DNA of 64,000 bases from Eupeodes corollae (Eukaryota; Arthropoda; Insecta; Diptera; Syrphidae). The position numbers and the translations under genes are program-made. The stretch spans positions 238,510,765 to 238,574,764 of the forward strand of contig NC_079147.1 in NCBI RefSeq assembly GCF_945859685.1. The letters are read 5' to 3'. Below the pieces are notes generated by a model, which searched no databases, was not told where the DNA came from, and saw only the letters and a program-made list of their open reading frames with translations. Every line of letters begins with the position of its first letter. The stretch's first letter is position 1. Of this stretch, positions 1-10,596 are shown one piece after another.

Positions 1-1639
1 TCGAAGAACCATCAAGTTAAGGGGGTGAGCGCAATATATTGAATTCAAATATTTTTTTGCAAGTAATTAAAATGTGTATCAATTTATTTAATCCAAGTAT
101 ATTAATAGTTTGTTTTTAATGGCTTAAGCTTGCAACTATTTTTCAATTCCATTTTGATTAATAAATATTAAATTTAAAAAAGAGAGCATCCTTGATTGAT
201 GGAAGCATGCATGTATTTGCTCTCAAAAAAAAACTATATGCATCAAAGAAACACCAATGTTTTAAAAAAATAATCAGAACGATTATAGAGAACCTGTTGA
301 ATAAATGCAGAGCAAATAAAAAGCAAATGTTGACGTTTATCACAAAACGAAAACGTCAACAAATCGTTCTGAATTGCACAACTCATTCAATAGATCATGT
401 AATCCACATGAATGTTTATTGTTGACGTACAGAACTTTCTTTTATTGAATTCCCACAGTTTAACGCAAAATACAATTTTCATTCATTCATTAAAAATGTT
501 TAGTTACCAAAGTTCAAGTTTACTTATTATTGTTTGGAGGGTATGTTTAGTAAAAATGATTCCAAAATCTAACTACAAACTAAATTCTAACTCTAACATA
601 GTCCCTCAAAAAGAAATTTTCAGGAATATTTCTGCAACAAACAAAACTAAAGTTTGGTCTTGCAATTTCCGAACTGCTTAAATGAAAAAATACTTATCTA
701 ATTGAGGAATCTGAACTAGCTAAAGTTGGCGATGGAACTTCACAAGTATTCTTCTCGTAGCATTGTCTGTACAAAAAAAATACGGAGGCAACCGCGTATT
801 GTTTCCACCTGAACTTCTAACTTCGCTAAAAAAAATCCTATTAGCTGCTATAAGCTGCTCCAAGCAAACTACACCTGAAAAATTGTTCTGTTTTGTAGTT
901 TTACAAAGTATTGAGTTACACTTATGTCCAAAATAATTTAAGTAAACAAAATACAGCACTGATAAATCATTAAATATTTATTTGGTCAATCTTATTTTAT
1001 TTAATATACATTTACAACATTTATATTGATTGAAATAAAAAAGCTATACAAATATTCCAATTTAAGACCATGTCAGCACTTCCGATTCTGTTGGTTTGGA
1101 TTGTTTCGTTTTTGAACGAAGGCCAAAATCAAGCATTTAGATGTGCCTAGGGACTAAAATGAAGTATATTGATGGGCCGAAACACTTAATGTGAGAATGT
1201 GTTTGGTTTTTGCATCATTTCACGCACACTTCCTTGCATTTAGTGTGCAGTTAGCTTGTAGGCAAACCGAAAAATCATTCTGAGATTCCTATCTTGGTAA
1301 TGGAGTATTTTTGTTTCCAAGTAAGTTTTTGTCTATGTACCAACTTATTGACATTCTTAACGGGCTGAGAGGTTAGACGAATCTGTTTAAATTTTGCAAA
1401 CATGCTTAAGCTTATAGAAGTAGCTTTTAAGCGGTTATGTATCCATTTATGGCGATTGCGAATTTAATATTGAACTTGTTTTTATCTACTAAAAAAGTTT
1501 ATTTTAAAGATTTTGTGGTTCACTGCAAAATTAATGTTTTAAGTCTCGAATCTCTCGAATGTAAAAACGAAAATAAAAGATAAAGAAAAAAAAATAGAGC
1601 TATTTAAACTCATATTTTTTAAAGATTATTAAATCGTGC
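1..1639. other. AT-rich intergenic sequence without a recognisable gene
   Basis: Several short open frames occur here, but none shows a known domain, a splice-linked continuation or a composition different from the AT-rich background. I see no tRNA-like box, long inverted repeat or recognisable transposon protein before about 1640. Confidence 0.5.
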
Positions 1640-1860
1640 ATAACTTCCCGTTTAGTTCTTCTTAAATTGTCGAAGTCATCTGCATATGCAAGATATTGTG
1701 TGAATTTTTGAAAGATGGTGCCATTAGTGTTGACGTTTATGTTTTGCACCATTCTCTCAAGGACATTAATGAAGCAGCTACATGACAGCGCATATCCTTG
1801 TGGAAGTCTTCTGATGGTTTCAAAGGCTCGGTCGAGTCTCTACCAATTTTGACACAGCAA
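1640..1860 (-). mobile_element. Non-LTR retrotransposon fragment (reverse transcriptase catalytic region)
   Basis: Read on the minus strand this piece gives QGYALSCSCF, then NVLERMVQNINVNTNGTIF, then LAYADDFD, the order of reverse-transcriptase blocks B-C (QGD.LS..LF; YADD catalytic loop). The Y-A-D-D core is preserved but the frame soon ends and there is no EN domain. The same wording recurs at 59110-59640, and the upstream part of what looks like the same family is seen at 25640-26410 and 31651-32040. It is an old, 5'- and 3'-truncated copy. The clade is inferred only loosely (RTE-like endonuclease-RT family). Confidence 0.7.
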
Positions 1861-2589
1861 CGAAAATATATATACAATAATGTCGACCAAACACTGACTA
1901 AACCGATAGACGTAAAGATTCGTGTTGATTTAAATAAAATTAAATATTGTTAAAGAGTTATCAAACTGCAGAATATTAAATTCACTTTTTGCCTGAAACT
2001 GAAATTGTTTTTTAATTTTTTCTGTAAAAGTCTACAGGGTTTGTCTTTTAATTAATTTTTATTTTCAGATTAGATTTGATTTATATTTTTCATAAATTAA
2101 TTACTATGCGTGACTTTATATCCGTCTGCCAGGATATACTGTATACATTTTTCTTATTCGTAGTATATCTGATTTTGAACGCCTAGTTTATTATTATGTC
2201 TGTAATAATAACGGGCGGTTTTTTAAGAGGTTAAGAACTTTAAGTTGGCAACACTATTTAAACTGTGGCAGCCATTTTATAAGGTGTCAAATGATTTATC
2301 GCTAGTTTCGTTTGACATTTCAACTTGAATATACTGAAACCTGAGTAACACTTCCAACTTGAGAACATTTATTTTAAAAATCGTGGTTCTGTTAGATAGT
2401 TATAGATCTATGATTACTGACTTGTTCTTTCATCAATTTTACAACTTTGATTAGCAGGAGCTGTGGTTTCAACGTGTCACACAACTCGAGCCAGAATTGA
2501 AGTAAACGTTTGGTAATCCCCATAGGTTCAAGTTACGGACCCGTGAATCGGCCTCCAAAATCGTGAGACTTAACACCAGTTGACTATTT

Positions 2590-2912
2590 ATGTATTAGGG
2601 ATATGTGAAGTTGCTTATCTTTGCTAATAAGCCCGAAACGATTGACCAAATATTGTAGTGCGTAGGTCATGTAGATCGGATGGACATCAACGCTCCAGCC
2701 CGGAAGGTCTTTGAATCCAATCCCGAGCGACGGTGCAGTAGAGGAAGACCGTGACTCAGATGGCGCACCCAGGTGGGAGAGGACCTTAACCAACTTGGCG
2801 TGCGAAACTGGAGACAGCTAGCTAGGGACCGAGCTGGCTGGAGACGCTTGTTGGTTGAGGCCCAGGTCCACCCCGGACTGAAGCGCCACCTTAAGTAAGT
2901 AAGTAACCAATA
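2590..2912 (+). mobile_element. 3' end of an RTE-like LINE with (TAAG)n tail
   Basis: The plus strand encodes VGHVDRMDINAPARKVFESN, then RRCSRGRPWLRW, then GVRNWRQLARDRAGWRRLLV and a terminal HPGL, the typical C-terminal tail of insect endonuclease-reverse transcriptase LINEs (GHV.RM...ARKVF...RRGRP..RW...NWR..A.DR..WR). The coding part ends in a short TAAG microsatellite, as RTE-type elements do. It is GC-richer than its surroundings, which fits a transferred or younger insert. Only the last ~100 codons remain. Confidence 0.75.
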
Positions 2913-3104
2913 CAAATTGATTTTAACGTAAAACTAGCTCGCCTCGAAGAAGAGTTTCAACTGAAGTTCTGGGGACAAGTACAACAAACTGTAACAATAA
3001 AAAACAAAACTGTAACAATAAAAAATAATTTTATTTAAAACATTTTGTTCTTCTTTCACAACAAATTTAATTCTAAATACAGAACTTATGACTATTGCTT
3101 CTGC

Positions 3105-3620
3105 AACTTATTTGCGGGGTTGAGAAGTTTCTGAACGGTTTCGTGTAGGAGCAAAAAGGGTCAATTCCTTGTTCCAGATTCGTACAAAATCACACTCATC
3201 AAGAGCAATCACTGAAGCTGATGGGCTGCAATTTCTTCATGACTATCTCTTTGGCTTCTTCCTTTGAGGACTCGCCTGACTTGTCCAAAGTACTGAGGAT
3301 TATGTTGATGTTGGCATCGCTGTTCATATTTTCTTTCATTCCTATTCTCCTCTACAAATGAACTTATCGCCTTTCTTATATCTCCCAAATTCTTGTGATT
3401 AAACGAAGTTACCGGAAAGTCTTTCTCCAGGTAGTAACATAATTTGTGGTTACGAGTTCGTAGACGTATCCCTTGGAAACGACATTACGAACTATTGTGA
3501 ATTCCGGTTCCTTGCTTATTAAAAAGCGTTTGAAACTCTGGAGGATCATAAAAGAACCACCAGTGCCAAAAATAGTCACTGGGCTTTTATTCTAGATGTT
3601 GCGTTGACAAATTTTACCGC
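3105..3620 (-). pseudogene. Unidentified protein-like remnant with frameshifts
   Basis: The minus strand shows successive non-overlapping coding-like blocks that look like one protein broken by frameshifts: VTIFGTGGSFMILQSFKRFL followed by VRNVVSKGYVYELVTTNYV; then YLEKDFPVTSFNHKNLGDI with RKAISSFVEENRNE; then KKLQPIS, ASVIALDECDFVRIWNKEL and a short tail. Residue usage is protein-like, with spaced hydrophobics and few stops within blocks, but I do not recognise the family. It may be a decayed host gene copy, a DNA-transposon or polinton-type protein, or chance. Confidence 0.3.
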
Positions 3621-4414
3621 AATTTTTTCTGCTGCCACGCAGCTCCCCTAAAGTTTCCTTTTTTTTCTCTCTTCCATATTCTGTAAATAAAAAACAAAAA
3701 ACAATAATTCTTATTTTGTAAGGAATTTGTATAAATAATAATACTTACCACGACCAAATTTTTATTCAGAATGATATATTTGTTTTGACAGCAGCCAACA
3801 ACTGTTTTGTTTACATTAATTTGATTGCTGAATGTTTCGAAAGGTTTGTTTGTTAAGTTCAACTTTGGATTGCTACTAGTTTTTGAGAGGTTTTATATAA
3901 AACTTGTGGTTTACGAAAACTTGTGGTTTACCAAAAATGTATGGAAAAAATTGAGTTTTCGATGTAGGCTTCGGGGAAAACCTGGTTTTGGACTTGGTGT
4001 GAAAAACCTATTAGAAACTGATCTATGTATGTACAAAAAATATTATAGAAATACAACTTTTTAAACAAGTATAAGTCAGTTAAAAAGTTAGTTCATTAAG
4101 GTTTTAGATTTCTTTTAATATTCATGCGTACTTAGCCTTATGATGGTATCAACTTCACTACTAAACAGACCCATAAGTGTCCGTTCACATGAAATTTATT
4201 TCAATTCTTTCTTTACGTTTATCTGTCAATTTGTATTCTCACACAATACTGCAAATTAAAACATGAAGTTATAAGAAAAATTACTTGACATTTATTCTAG
4301 AATTTCAATCACTACAAACAGGTTCAAAATCCACGGAATAACTCTGAAGTTAGGAAAAAATAGAGCTGTCAAATTTATGCCCCAACTTTGATACAGATTT
4401 GTTCAGACTTCTAT
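3621..4414. other. Spacer without recognised features
   Basis: AT-rich sequence. An 79-codon open frame near 3825 has no recognisable motif. Nothing else supported. Confidence 0.4.
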
Positions 4415-4590
4415 TCTTTAGAACCCGTAACGTGTGCAGGACTTTCATGCTATAGATCTTTCGCTCTCTAGCTGTACCACCTAAAGCTTTTAAGCGAGCA
4501 CTGCTTCTTGAGAGGAATTCAACCATCCAAGAGTAATTCTTGTTAGGAAAAGTAGTTTTTCAAATAAGCCAAACGATTTTTATTCGAATA
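4415..4590 (+). repeat. Old copy of the tRNA-derived SINE
   Basis: Despite heavy divergence, the order of blocks matches the SINE at 59248-59529: CCCGTAACGTGTGCAGGACT (tRNA-like head), a degraded B-box area, CCACCTAAAG, GAGCACTGCTTCTTGAGAGG, then CCAAGAGTAATTCTTGTTAG. No target-site duplication is visible. This appears to be the oldest copy in the window. Confidence 0.6.
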
Positions 4591-5577
4591 TTGTCAATTA
4601 AAAAAAAAGTGTTTTTAACCGTTTCTAAAAAATACACCCTTTAGTTTGACTTCAACCGAACTGTTGCTTCTTTAACTTTCATGGATTAAATTTCCAACAT
4701 TTGAAAGAAGCTTCAACTATAAAAGTTATTCATATGTTCAGTTCATACATACATATGTGTGTAGGTCCTGTAGCACCCTAGCTTATCTCATAATATCAAG
4801 GCACATGCACTGAACATTATAAATGATTTCCTCAAGGATATAAATGAATAGTTCTCCTTTGGCTTGTTATTATTCTGTTGTTCTTTTGTTTTTATATTTC
4901 TTCCTTTAAACGTGTATTTTTAGAAGCATAAAATTACATATCTACTCTTCTTAGTTTTCCCTTCCGCTTTTATTAAAAGGGTGTGAATGATTGTAGAACA
5001 GTGATGGCTTTGGAAAATATTCGGGCCCAAAGTCATAAAGTACGTTTTTTTCATAGAATTATTTCAATTCAAAACTCGCAGCCAAGAAAGGAATTAAGTC
5101 TTAAGCTAAGATGTAGGATATTTCTTATGAGGAACGTCATATATTATTTCTTACAGAGGAGACAAATAAATACAATTTGGCAAGCGTGCGAAATGAAAGT
5201 TGAGACATTGGCAATCTTCGAAAGCACTAACTTGAAAACAACTAACGACGAAGAAATAATATCGCGTGACTCACTTTATCAATCATCATGCAACTTTCAC
5301 TCAAAACATTAAGCGCCTAAAAATGAATTTTATGCCTCCATATTGAAGAAAATCCAGTCCTGAATGCAGACACAGTTTATTTATGTACATCATATCTCCA
5401 CACAATTAGTGTAATGAAAGCCCTCAATATAGTTTGTCAGCCCTAGTGTTCAGTTCATGTCCTAGTTCGTTTTGGTTATCCCTTTCCTTTTTGTTCTCTA
5501 AACTCATTGTGACATAAATGACATTATCTAATTAGCACCCAAAATAACAGAATAAAGTAACATTAGAATAGTATATA
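4591..5577. other. Spacer up to the Tc1-like element
   Basis: AT-rich. A 109-codon open frame at 4983-5312 has no domain I recognise, no coding-like composition and no linked exon, so I do not call it a gene. Confidence 0.4.
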
Positions 5578-5796
5578 CAGTAGCGAGCAAAAAAAATGCA
5601 AACAGTCACACCAAAATCAATTATTATTGCTTTATCTTTCGTAACGGTAAAATTTTGTTTTCCGTTTCGGATATGTGTACTCATTGTGTAGGCATTCTGT
5701 TTATAATAGCAATATGTAATTGGTCTCTCTCTAGTGTTGTCAAATTTACATTTAGTTAGAAAAACATAATTTTACTGAGAGCAAAAAAAATGCAAA
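5578..5796 (+). repeat. Left IR/DR end of the Tc1-like element
   Basis: Outer repeat CAGTAGCGAGCAAAAAAAAT at 5578 and inner repeat ACTGAGAGCAAAAAAAATGC at about 5774 are direct copies of each other, spaced about 200 bp. These are the presumed transposase binding sites. Confidence 0.8.
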
Positions 5797-5929
5797 TGGC
5801 AAATATGACTAGGAAGTTAGGTACATAAAATTTATTCTTTGGTTTCAATTAATTAGAATATGCAATTAATAGAAGCAACTATCGATTGGATGCAAAAAAG
5901 CAATAATTAACGCTGCTAACAACGGAAGA

Positions 5930-6937
5930 TTGATGCAGGATATCGCTTTGGAGTTTTGTGTAGCAACATCAACAATATCGCGTATTATATCCCGATATCG
6001 GGAACAAGGGGACATCAATCGCAAAGTGGGAAGTGGCCGTCCACGCAAAACAACTTCCAGATTAGATCGTGAGATCATAAGGCAGGTTAAAGTTAATCCC
6101 TTTAAAACTGCAGTGGAAGTTACTCAGGACATGAATGAACATTTTGATGTTAACGTAGGGGTACACACAGTAAGGCGACGATTAGTGGAGTCAAAACTGT
6201 ATGCAAGACGACCAGCTAGAAAACCATACATCAGTTCCATCAATAGAAAGAAACGGCTAGATTTTGCAAAGCGCCATATGCATTGGACAAGTGAGCAATG
6301 GACAAGAGTTTTATGGAGTGATGAGAGCAAGTTCAACTTGTTCTCGTCAGATGGCATTAGGTACGTGCGAAGGCCCCCGGGACAAAGGTACAGCCCTAGA
6401 TATCAAGTTCCGACAATTAAACATGGAGGAGGGTCAGTAATGGTGTGGGGTAAGCAATTTTAAATATTTATGAAATCAAATTTGTAGTTGGGCTTTTTCA
6501 AAGGCTCATTTTCTCGTCAAGGCGTGGGCCCTATTTGTCAAGTAAGCGGCCGGATGAATGCCCAAATGTATAAGGGCATTTTGGAAGACCATATGCTTCC
6601 ACATTTGCTGACGAATATGCCTGAAAACAGCTTATTTCAACACGACAACGACCCAAAACACACCAGCCGTTTGGTAAGAAACTTCTTAGAAGAGAAGAGG
6701 GTTCATGTTTTGAACTGGCCAGCACAATCTCCCGACCTCAATCCCATAGAGAATTTATGGGATCGTGTAGATCGGGAGATAAGAAAGCGAAATCATTCAA
6801 ATTGTACCGAGTTGATGGAACAAATAAGGACTGAATGGGAACAAATACCTGCGAGCTATTTGGTGTCGTTGATTGACTCAATGCCTAAAAGGTTACGCGC
6901 CGTTATTGCCAATAAAGGTTTCGCAACAAAATATTAA
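5930..6937 (+). CDS. Tc1-like DD34E transposase, two exons, N-terminal frameshift
   Basis: The product cuts and pastes the element by binding its terminal repeats. The N-terminal half has paired-type helix-turn-helix segments (IALEFCVATSTISRIISRYR; then TVRRRLVESKLYARRPARKP) and the GRPRKT hinge. The catalytic triad is D in LWSDESKF, D in FQHDNDPKH and E in PDLNPIENLW, with 34 residues between the second D and the E. The frame stops after MVWG at a GTAAGC donor (6450) and resumes at 6504 after TTTCAAAG. Joining across this 54-bp gap restores MVWG-SFSRQGVGP, the canonical Tc1 wording, so I call an intron. The first helix-turn-helix probably begins at an ATG at 5860 in another frame, with one A too many in the A-run near 5892-5897. 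The true start is uncertain. Confidence 0.85.
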
Positions 6938-7007
6938 AATATTTAAGTACAAAATTTCTTCAAATAAGATGAATAAATCCGTTATTTTTAAAATTTTCCA
7001 CGAATTT

Positions 7008-7224
7008 TCATTTTTTTTGCTTGGCTTAAGATCCAAGTTTAGGAACATTTTTTACAATAACTATTTTCATGGAGTAAGATTGGGTAAAATTCAAATCTGT
7101 TTAAGGAAAAAAATTAATTTGAACATTTTATGCTAAATTTCAAAGTATTATAATTTAAAATAACTTAGTTCTTGCTAAAGATTGTACCATACTTTTTCGG
7201 TTGCATTTTTTTTGCTCGGTACTG
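7008..7224 (-). repeat. Right IR/DR end of the Tc1-like element
   Basis: Inner repeat (AAGCCAAGCAAAAAAAATGA on the minus strand, about 7008-7028) and outer repeat ending at 7224 mirror the left end with about the same spacing. Confidence 0.8.
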
Positions 7225-7639
7225 TATGTACACATGTATATACTGTACATGTATATGTACCTAATGAGGTCCTTGAGTAGTAATAATTTGCGTTTTCAAA
7301 ACTTTAATGGGCGCAATGTGAGCGGAGTCAACTTAAAATTTAACTACTTTTATGTAGGTGCAGCTTGAGTACTTTAAGGAGTTATAAATATAATTTTAAG
7401 TTGGCTATTTATATGAACTATCAAGATAGTTCATTTCCAAAATTTGCGAAGATTACTCAAACGCAAAGTGCACGTTTTTGCAGCTGATGTATTTTGACGT
7501 TTCAAGGTCCCTTGAATCTAAATCTAGATGTGTGTATGAGCGTGTGTACGTACGTTAGGGATACTTTTTTGCTATTGTCATATCTCAAGAACCGGTAGGG
7601 ATATCCGATCCAAAATGATTTTGTTTTACAGATGTTAAC
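7225..7639. other. Spacer with ATATCTCAAGAACCGG-type sequence
   Basis: No gene. The stretch near 7580 (CATATCTCAAGAACCGGTAG) recalls the ATCTCGAGAAC core of the repeats at 10877 and 19340, but similarity outside that core is not obvious. Confidence 0.35.
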
Positions 7640-7940
7640 ATTAAAAGATTCAGAAATGATCTTGTGGAAGTGAAAGACTATATTATATTAGTATGTTTCA
7701 GATTGTGTTTAGATTGTTATAGAATAATTCTCCTAGTTAGGTCTTTTGTTTTTAAGCTAGAGCAGGGCACATACAGAGGAAGTGATGAACTGTTTCTTCA
7801 TCTTCCTCTTCCATACAGCTTCTGCAAACGTCATTTGAGAATACGCCTAGCCGCGTAGCATGCTTTCCTATAGGCAGTGTACGATTATGACACCGATTAT
7901 CGAGCATATATGCAGTCCGCTAAGAGATATACAATACGAG
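7640..7940 (-). mobile_element. LINE 3' fragment (RNase H/zinc-knuckle end)
   Basis: This sequence matches in order and orientation the segment at about 24880-25090: AGGTCTTTTG.TTTTAAGCTAGAGCAG, CATACAGCTTCTGCAAACGTC, GAGAATACGCCTAGCCGCGTAGCATGC. On the minus strand it corresponds to the cysteine-rich C-terminal part (SC.EEED...LC.C.AL) of an RNase H-bearing LINE. Only about 300 bp survive. Confidence 0.65.
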
Positions 7941-7949
7941 TCATAATTT

Positions 7950-8840
7950 TAAGCGTCCAGATTACAGCCCTAAACTAACCAACGGTTTAGGATATCAATA
8001 AAATTCTTTATTCCTGTAAAAGTACATTGGATGCCATTATGTATGGAACTAGATTTCTTTTGCATGGCCACCACGGGCACGCTTGCATAGGTCCAGACGC
8101 TAAACCCAATTTTGTACGGTTTTCAAGAATAAATCGGCTGACACTGCTGCAGTTTCACGTTCGATATTCTAACGAAGTTCATCAATCGTCGCTGGCTTGT
8201 TGCCATAGACCATAGACTTGACGCAGCCCCACAGGAAATAGTTTTACTGGACCATTTTTTAAGATAACACGTTCTCCAAGCTTGATTTCCAATAAATTAA
8301 TTGTGACATTCGCTGTGTGGTTTATGGCACCACATCATCTAATTGGGGTAAAAAATATTCGGTTATGTTCATCACGGAAGAAGTAGCTTCAGTTCTTCAA
8401 ATGGTGTGGCGCAACAGTCCGTTGTGAACCAGGGCCTAGTGACTTACAACTCTCAACCATTCCTGTGTGCGAGTACTGTTGTCAGGAATGGAAGGGACCT
8501 ACAATTTTAGGCCGAATCCGAACGGCTAGTTTGAGAAAGCACTTTTTCATGACAAGAATTACTCTTGAAGGATTTGTCAATTCCTCGCAAGAGGCAGTAC
8601 CCGCGAAAATTATTTTTTTTAAATTAAGGTGGCACAGGCAGGGATTGAACCCAAGACCCCTTGCATGACAGTCCAACGCACTAACTATCATGCTACGGGT
8701 ACTACAGTTCTTGTGTCAATTTAATATTGTAAGGATGTAGACCAACATCTTTTCGCAAAAAATCGCCACAACGACGTCACATAGATTCCCAACGCTTCAG
8801 ATCGTTGTGTGAGAGACACATTTGGGCTTTCTGCAACTCA
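7950..8840 (-). mobile_element. Degraded Tc1/mariner-superfamily transposase, interrupted by a SINE
   Basis: On the minus strand the piece 8390-7950 reads KSMVYGNKPATIDEL and, further on, a broken WVxRLDxCxRARGGH segment. These are C-terminal hallmarks of a mariner-like family common in insects (DFFLWGYVKS.VY..KP.TI.EL...RGGH). Beyond the SINE (8401-8705), 8840-8710 continues with TTIWSVGNLCDVVV and LVYILTILN, matching the helix-turn-helix region of the same family. Many stops are present. Related remnants lie at 17750-17984 and 41900-43550. Confidence 0.65.
8401..8705 (-). repeat. Full-length tRNA-derived SINE
   Basis: On the minus strand it begins GTAGTACCCGTAGCATGATA, has a tRNA A-box-like segment (TAGTTAGTGCGTTGG), then a B-box (GGGTTCAATCCC), a middle body (TACTGCCTCTTGCGAGGAAT; AGAGTAATTCTTGTCATGAA; CTGTTGTCAGG-related) and ends near TTGCGCCACACC. 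AGTTCTT flanks it on both sides (8391-8397, 8706-8712), a target-site duplication. At about 305 bp it is the reference uninterrupted copy for the interrupted ones at 9025 and 14953. Its RNA would be made by RNA polymerase III and copied by a partner LINE (family knowledge). Confidence 0.85.
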
Positions 8841-9060
8841 AGCCTCAGCGGCTATAATATTCTTTCTTTGTCTATCTAACCATCATGAAATGGCAAACCT
8901 TACTAAAGAGAAATGTAAAAAGAGCGGCAAGAAATATGGCGTCGTTTGCTGTCCCTGTAGCTCTATTTTTCTAGCGTCTCTGAACAACCCTGTACCTATA
9001 ATATGCAAAACTAAAGATCGGTAAGTAATACCCGTGGCATGATAATTAGTGCGTTGGACT

Positions 9061-10596
9061 AATGGTCTTCAACAGGGAGCGGTGAATTCACCGATTCTCT
9101 TCAGCATTTACACCAGCGATCTGATAGGTAGTCTTACAAAGGCAATTGCGTACGCCGACGATCTAATTGCGTACAAAACGGCCCGAAAGGTTGAGGTTAT
9201 TAGAATTCTCTTGCAGCGTGATTTCGACAAGATTCTGCGATATTGCGACGACTGGAAACTGCTACATGGCCCTTAAACGGCCAATGATCGTTTATGGTTG
9301 TCCTATGTGGTTCAACGTTGCCCCTTCCCAGATGGAGAAGTTTCGGGTGTTCGAGCGGCAGTGCTTACGACGCTGTACCGGCTTATATCGAACAGCCGAA
9401 TCTTCTTATGTGCATTACTATTCCAACGAGGTCCTATACTACGGGGCTCGAATCAACAGAATTGACAGTTTCGTGATAAAACTCGTTCGAGGTCACATTG
9501 CAAGAGCTATGTCTTCGACCAACAATTTAATTTTCGGGGCGTTCTATCCGAACGACGAGTATTTTGAAAGTGCACGCTTGAGCGGGTTCATTCCACCAGA
9601 GGCATTCCTCTTTTTAGACAATTGCGGTCTGATACAGGATAGATTGGCAGTTCCGTTAATCTACCACGTCAGACGAAGAACCGTGCATAGGAGACTTCCG
9701 TACAGTCGGGACGTCATGGCACAAGGCGGAGCGGAGCTCCTTCGGTTCAGTAGGGCTGTGTCCGAACGGGACCGAACTGATAGGGTGAAGCAGGAGAACC
9801 AGTTTTGGTGGCTTCAATCGGCACTTGATATTGGGTAGTCGGGATTGGGTTTTAAGCCTTGGCCGGCTTACATACTTGTTTAATAGTATAAGGGTTAAGT
9901 TTTAAGTAGAATAGGAATGGTGGCACGACAAAAAAAATACAAAAAGTTCTAGTTTTCTAGTTCTGTTCTAGTTTTAGTGGTTTTAAGTGGTTTACAGGTA
10001 GAATAGGTAGTTTAAGTTAGTTTTAAGTTTTATTTAAGGACCTAATTTTAAGTAGTTTGTAAGTAAAAATAAAAAAGGATATAGTTAAATGTATATCAAA
10101 TATCAAACCTAAGTCCGATATGAAATATAAACATCCGACTGTGATCAATGCTATCTGATGGATACATTCTCACGATTGAGTGTTTACATTTCAAAGTGAT
10201 GACTTAGTATTTTTACTCTAGATTTTAAGTCACATAGAATATTTTTCAGTTTGTATAAGTTAGTTCTTAAGATCCGATACTCCGGCTAACATCTAGTTAG
10301 CTGTTAAAATTAATAAACTTTTTTTAAAAATTAAATCGTAAAACATTTAATTTAACTATATATTAGTTTTTTTTTAAATTTTCTAATAAATACAAAAATA
10401 AATAAAATTTAAATGTAGTAAAATAGATCTTAGGGCCGCAAGGCATTAGTTTTAAGTGTTATAGTTTAACTAAGAGTGTCCGTATGGGACCATTAAGTTA
10501 GTTGTAAGTTTTGGATAAGTAGGTTAGTTTTATAAATTTTTGTCTAGCTTTAAAATAGGTTTAAGAATGAATTAATAAAAATGAATTAAAAAAAAA
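9061..10596 (+). mobile_element. 5'-truncated non-LTR retrotransposon inserted in the SINE tRNA-like region
   Basis: It starts in the middle of the reverse transcriptase (NGLQQGAVNSPI; then IAYADDLIAYKTARK, the catalytic YADD). It continues in another frame to a conserved C-terminal part (RPMIVYGCPMWFNVAP; RVFERQCLRRCTGLYR; FVIKLVRGHIARAM) ending at 9838, followed by an AT-rich 3' UTR and poly-A. The target duplication is GTGCGTTGG (9049-9057 and 10597-10605). The coding region has one frameshift around 9275. The same element lies inverted at 15155-17546 with about 97% similar protein over the shared part (estimated by eye). The endonuclease domain is absent from both copies, so the clade cannot be fixed; the RT looks Jockey/CR1-like. 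Confidence 0.88.
10080..10360. mobile_element. MITE-like insert in the LINE 3' UTR
   Basis: Comparison of the two LINE copies shows an extra ~280 bp here: the other copy passes directly from AAAAAGGATATTG to ATTAGTTTTTT. The insert is bounded by TATAGTTAAATG on the left and CATTTAATTTAACTATA on the right, an imperfect terminal inverted repeat next to TA. There is no open frame. It is a small non-autonomous DNA transposon inserted after the LINE landed, or carried by its source. Confidence 0.7.

Larger units (their letters stand above)
5578..7224 (+). mobile_element. Tc1-like DNA transposon, nearly complete, with TA target duplication and IR/DR ends
   Basis: The ends are CAGTAGCGAGCAAAAAAAAT on the left and the inverted CAGTACCGAGCAAAAAAAAT on the right, each flanked by TA (5576-5577 and 7225-7226), which is the Tc1/mariner target duplication. 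Length is 1647 bp, normal for Tc1/Tc3 elements. A second pair of related repeats lies inside each end (about 5774-5796 and 7008-7028), giving an inverted-repeat/direct-repeat layout like that of Sleeping Beauty-type elements. It encodes a DD34E transposase. It is the best-preserved DNA transposon in the window. An apparent frameshift near the N-terminus suggests this copy is inactive. Confidence 0.93.

Noticed and set aside
4983..5312. 109-codon plus-strand open frame
   Set aside because: No motif, AT-driven composition, no adjacent exon.
9061..10596. Idea that the LINE and SINE form one composite transposing unit
   Set aside because: The LINE is 5'-truncated to different points in the two loci while the SINE head is intact in both, and each layer has its own duplication; sequential insertion explains this better.
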